Below, in pieces: positions 31,756-33,762 of a stretch of 33,762 nucleotides of DNA. Each line of letters opens with the position of its first letter. Position 1 is the first letter of the stretch. The notes under the pieces were generated by a model. That model saw only the letters and a program-made list of their open reading frames with translations, searched no databases and was not told the origin of the DNA. Position numbers and translations under genes: made by a program. The DNA lies in contig JADCEF010000004.1 in the NCBI GenBank assembly GCA_020250445.1, positions 1 to 33,762 of the forward strand. The letters run 5' to 3'. The stretch is from Rhodobacter sp. (GTDB lineage Bacteria > Pseudomonadota > Alphaproteobacteria > Rhodobacterales > Rhodobacteraceae).

Positions 31756-33183
31756 ATGGACAAGACGGCAAAGATCAGGAATCGGTCCGTGCTGAACACG
31801 CTGTCAGGGCGTTTCCTGTTGCTGACGGTGGCTTTCGTCATGCTGGCCGAGGTTCTGATCTTTGTGCCCTCTGTGGCGCGGTTCAGGGCGGACTACCTGC
31901 TTTTGAAGCTGGAACGGGCGCAGATCGCCTCGCTTGCGACCCTGGCCACCGATGAAATGATCAGCGCCGAACTGGAAAAAGAGTTGCTGGCGAACGCGGG
32001 TGTCTTCAACGTGGTGCTTCGCCGCGACGAGGTGCGGCAACTTGTGCTGTCTTCGCCTATCCCCGAACCGGTCTACGCGACGTATGATCTGCGCCTGCAG
32101 GGGTCCTGGCGGCTGATCCGCGATGCCATCGCCCAGATTCTTGATCCGCAGAACCGTGTGATCCGTGTGATCGGCAACCCCGTGCAGCAGGCGGGTCTGC
32201 TGATCGAGATCACCACCGAAACCGCCCCCCTGCGCAGCGCGCTGCTGGAATATGGTTGGCGTATCCTGATCCTATCGGCACTGATTTCGGCCGTGACGGC
32301 TGCCTTGCTGTTTCTGGCAGTGCGCCGGTTGCTGGTCGTGCCGATCCGCCGCGTGGTCAACCACATGACCGCCTATGCGGATGCGCCCGAGGATGCCCGC
32401 CGCATCATCACCCCCACCGCACGCGTCGCGGAACTGCGCGAGGCGGAAGATGCCCTTTACGGCCTGCAAACGCAACTGACCGCCGCCCTGCGCCAGAAAG
32501 AGCGGCTTGCCCAGCTTGGCGGTGCGGTTGCCAAGATCAGCCATGATCTGCGCAACCTTCTGACCACGGCCCAGCTGTTCGCCGACCGGATGGAGGGCAG
32601 TGCAGACCCCGTGGTCGCCCGTGCCGCGCCCAAGCTGGAGGCGTCGATCCGCCGCGCGGTTGCCTTGTGCGAATCGACGCTGACCTTCGGCAGGGCCGAA
32701 GAGCCGCCGCCGCAACTGTCGCGCTTTCCGCTGCGCCGTCTGGCCGATGAGGTGGCCGAAGGGGAAGGTCTGGGTCCCGGTGGCCCGGTTGCCTGCCTGA
32801 TCGACATCACCCCCGGAATGATGGTGCGCGGCGACCGCGAGCAGCTGTACCGCGTGCTGTCGAACCTGCTGCGCAATGCCCGCCAGGCGATCGAGGCCAC
32901 CGGCGCAGAGGGTACGATCACGATCAGCGGCGGTGAAGATGACAGCGACTGGTGGATCAAGGTGGGCGATACCGGCCCCGGCCTGCCCGCCAGGGCGCGC
33001 GAACACCTGTTCACCGCCTTTCAGGGCGGGGCGCGCAAGGGCGGTTCCGGCCTTGGTCTGGCGATCTCGGCCGAGCTGGTGCGCGGCCATGGGGGGCGGC
33101 TGGAGCTTTTGCGCAGCGGTGAGGGCGGCACCGAGTTCGTGATCCGGCTGCCGAAAACAGTCGGCCCCATAGACCTGCAGTAA
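31756..33183 (+). CDS. Sensor histidine kinase, orphan
   Basis: The 475-residue protein has membrane helices at about 18-40 and 168-190 enclosing a periplasmic sensor domain of about 125 residues, a HAMP-like region (192-245), a DHp domain with the phospho-accepting His 263 in ISHDLRNLL, and an ATPase domain with N box LSNLLRNARQAIE, D box GDTGPGLP and G box GGSGLGLAIS. All catalytic elements are present. No response regulator gene is in the window, so its partner is unknown. The ATG at 31756 has only a weak AGAAG next to it; a TTG at 31687 upstream is possible but less likely. Confidence 0.92.
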   Translation: MDKTAKIRNRSVLNTLSGRFLLLTVAFVMLAEVLIFVPSVARFRADYLLLKLERAQIASLATLATDEMISAELEKELLANAGVFNVVLRRDEVRQLVLSSPIPEPVYATYDLRLQGSWRLIRDAIAQILDPQNRVIRVIGNPVQQAGLLIEITTETAPLRSALLEYGWRILILSALISAVTAALLFLAVRRLLVVPIRRVVNHMTAYADAPEDARRIITPTARVAELREAEDALYGLQTQLTAALRQKERLAQLGGAVAKISHDLRNLLTTAQLFADRMEGSADPVVARAAPKLEASIRRAVALCESTLTFGRAEEPPPQLSRFPLRRLADEVAEGEGLGPGGPVACLIDITPGMMVRGDREQLYRVLSNLLRNARQAIEATGAEGTITISGGEDDSDWWIKVGDTGPGLPARAREHLFTAFQGGARKGGSGLGLAISAELVRGHGGRLELLRSGEGGTEFVIRLPKTVGPIDLQ

Positions 33184-33198
33184 GCCGTGTTTTCGCCC

Positions 33199-33227
33199 TT
33201 GCAATGGTCCGGGGGCGGGGCTACATC
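33199..33227 (+). promoter_or_regulatory. tRNA-Arg promoter
   Basis: TTGCAA (33199-33204) and TACATC (33222-33227) are spaced by exactly 17 bases and place transcription start about four bases before the tRNA. The spacer is a G-run rich sequence. It starts 16 bases after the end of the kinase gene. Confidence 0.6.
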
Positions 33228-33237
33228 GCGGATCAGC

Positions 33238-33314
33238 GGACCCGTAGCTCAGCTGGATAGAGCATCAGACTACGAATCTGAGGGCCGGGCGTTCGAATCG
33301 CTCCGGGTCCGCCA
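33238..33314 (+). tRNA. tRNA-Arg (anticodon ACG)
   Basis: A 77-base tRNA. The acceptor stem GGACCCG (33238-33244) pairs with CGGGTCC (33304-33310); discriminator G and encoded CCA follow at 33311-33314. The D-arm is GCTCAGCTGGATAGAGC, the anticodon stem TCAGA/TCTGA encloses CTACGAA with anticodon ACG at 33272-33274, and the T-loop is GTTCGAATC. ACG is expected to be edited to ICG and reads the CGN arginine codons. Confidence 0.97.
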
Positions 33315-33425
33315 GGAAACCAGGAACTTCTGGTATGCCGCAAGCAGGGTACTGAAAAGTGCCGCTCGCATGAGCCTGATGACGGAAAAGCGGGAGATTC
33401 TTGCGCCTGCGCCGCCTGGTAGTGG
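33315..33425. other. Spacer after tRNA-Arg
   Basis: No gene is recognised here. A short stem ACCAG/CTGGT lies directly after the CCA end but has no T-run. The long minus-strand frames crossing the tRNA are artefacts. Confidence 0.4.
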
Positions 33426-33523
33426 CCATCGCCCCTGCCATAGCGCCGTGCCGGGATCAGGGCCGGCCGGGGGCCTAAAGCCCCCGGCCAGCGCCCGCCC
33501 CGCCCCCGGCGGGCGCTTCTCGC
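33426..33523. repeat. 98-base GC-rich direct repeat, copy 1
   Basis: This unit matches 33665-33762 at 92 of 98 positions, and all six differences are transitions. It contains two perfect hairpins: GGCCGGGGGC/GCCCCCGGCC (33465-33489, loop CTAAA) and GCGCCCGCC/GGCGGGCGC (33491-33516) followed by TTCT. The conserved stems and a change confined to the loop in copy 2 suggest selection on RNA or DNA structure. It may be an extragenic palindromic repeat or a terminator. Confidence 0.85.
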
Positions 33524-33587
33524 CCGCCGGGTCGGGCGCTGGCCTCTGTTTCTCCCTGACCGACCGGTCTGCAAGGCACCGTCGCGC

Positions 33588-33628
33588 GCGGGCGGAGGAA
33601 ACGCGGTGCGTTTCCTGTTCCCGCCCGC
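33588..33628. other. Long hairpin between the two repeat copies
   Basis: Outer arms GCGGGCGG (33588-33595) and CCGCCCGC (33621-33628) and inner arms GGAAACGC (33597-33604) and GCGTTTCC (33608-33615, loop GGT) form a two-part hairpin with a single-base bulge on one side and five bases on the other. It lies in the 141-base spacer between the repeat copies and belongs to the same structured region. Confidence 0.7.
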
Positions 33629-33664
33629 ACTGACGACAGCCCCACCCCGCTTCAATGGCAGGGT

Positions 33665-33762
33665 CCATCGCCCCTGCCACAGCACCACGCCGGGATCAGG
33701 ACCGGCCGGGGGCCCAAAGCCCCCGGCCAGCGCCCGCCCCGCCCCCGGCGGGCGCTTCTCGC
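33665..33762. repeat. 98-base GC-rich direct repeat, copy 2 (cut by window end)
   Basis: This is the second copy, offset by 239 bases from copy 1 and running to the last base of the window, so the true repeat may be longer. The same two hairpins are kept (33704-33728, loop CCAAA; and 33730-33755). No gene is recognisable in or around it. Confidence 0.85.

Noticed and set aside
33187-33688. Open frames crossing the tRNA, one ending with an IRTPGPQIRSLMLYPAELRVR-like tail
   Set aside because: This tail is a well-known artefact of translating the reverse strand of a tRNA; the tRNA itself is certain.

Overview
The window is a chromosomal segment of a GC-rich alphaproteobacterium, most probably a member of the Rhodobacteraceae. 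Pointers are a complete bztABCD-type glutamate/glutamine/aspartate/asparagine ABC transporter, an ATP12-type F1 assembly chaperone, the rpmH-rnpA-yidD ribosomal/RNase P cluster with yidC, a MOSC gene, engB and argB nearby, and uniformly GC-ending codons. The genus cannot be fixed from the sequence alone. Most of the window is core housekeeping DNA in short operons, many of them joined by 4-base ATGA or GTGA stop/start overlaps.

Layout. Positions 1-112 hold the tail of an IS630-type transposase. Positions 267-3589 (minus) carry an uncharacterised four-gene operon: an apparently Tat-exported FAD oxidoreductase followed by three membrane proteins of unknown function. After a 561-base gap, tesA (minus) diverges from a YbbA/YbbP ABC exporter pair, with overlapping start codons. 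Then come pepT, rarA and a coupled crcB-rluC-ATP12 operon. Positions 13203-17882 are bztABCD, with a strong hairpin between bztA and bztB and a stretch inside bztA whose codon use differs from everything around it.

Positions 17963-20012 (minus) are argB, a ferredoxin-type protein and sixA, all overlapping. A short-chain dehydrogenase (20152-20883) is followed by an Xre/MbcA/ParS antitoxin and RES toxin pair whose promoter contains a perfect 12-base inverted repeat. Positions 21889-25117 (minus) are yidC, MOSC and engB, again coupled. Then follow a degenerate GGDEF/intact EAL protein, ttcA and a DUF3833-like lipoprotein gene; together these three lie between yidC and the rpmH-rnpA-yidD cluster (28376-29190). 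A TVP38-type membrane protein and a flavin disulfide-oxidoreductase-like enzyme form a pair at 29463-31608. An orphan sensor histidine kinase (31756-33183) and tRNA-Arg(ACG) follow. The last 340 bases hold two copies of a 98-base GC-rich, hairpin-forming repeat.

The features most worth a second look are the FAD/membrane operon beside the IS630 remnant, the repeats at the right end, the mosaic bztA, the self-contained toxin-antitoxin promoter/operator, the 13-base inverted repeat before crcB, and the oxidoreductase that keeps its redox cysteines but has Tyr where the classical C-terminal catalytic His is expected. No phage, CRISPR array or clearly new defence system was seen.
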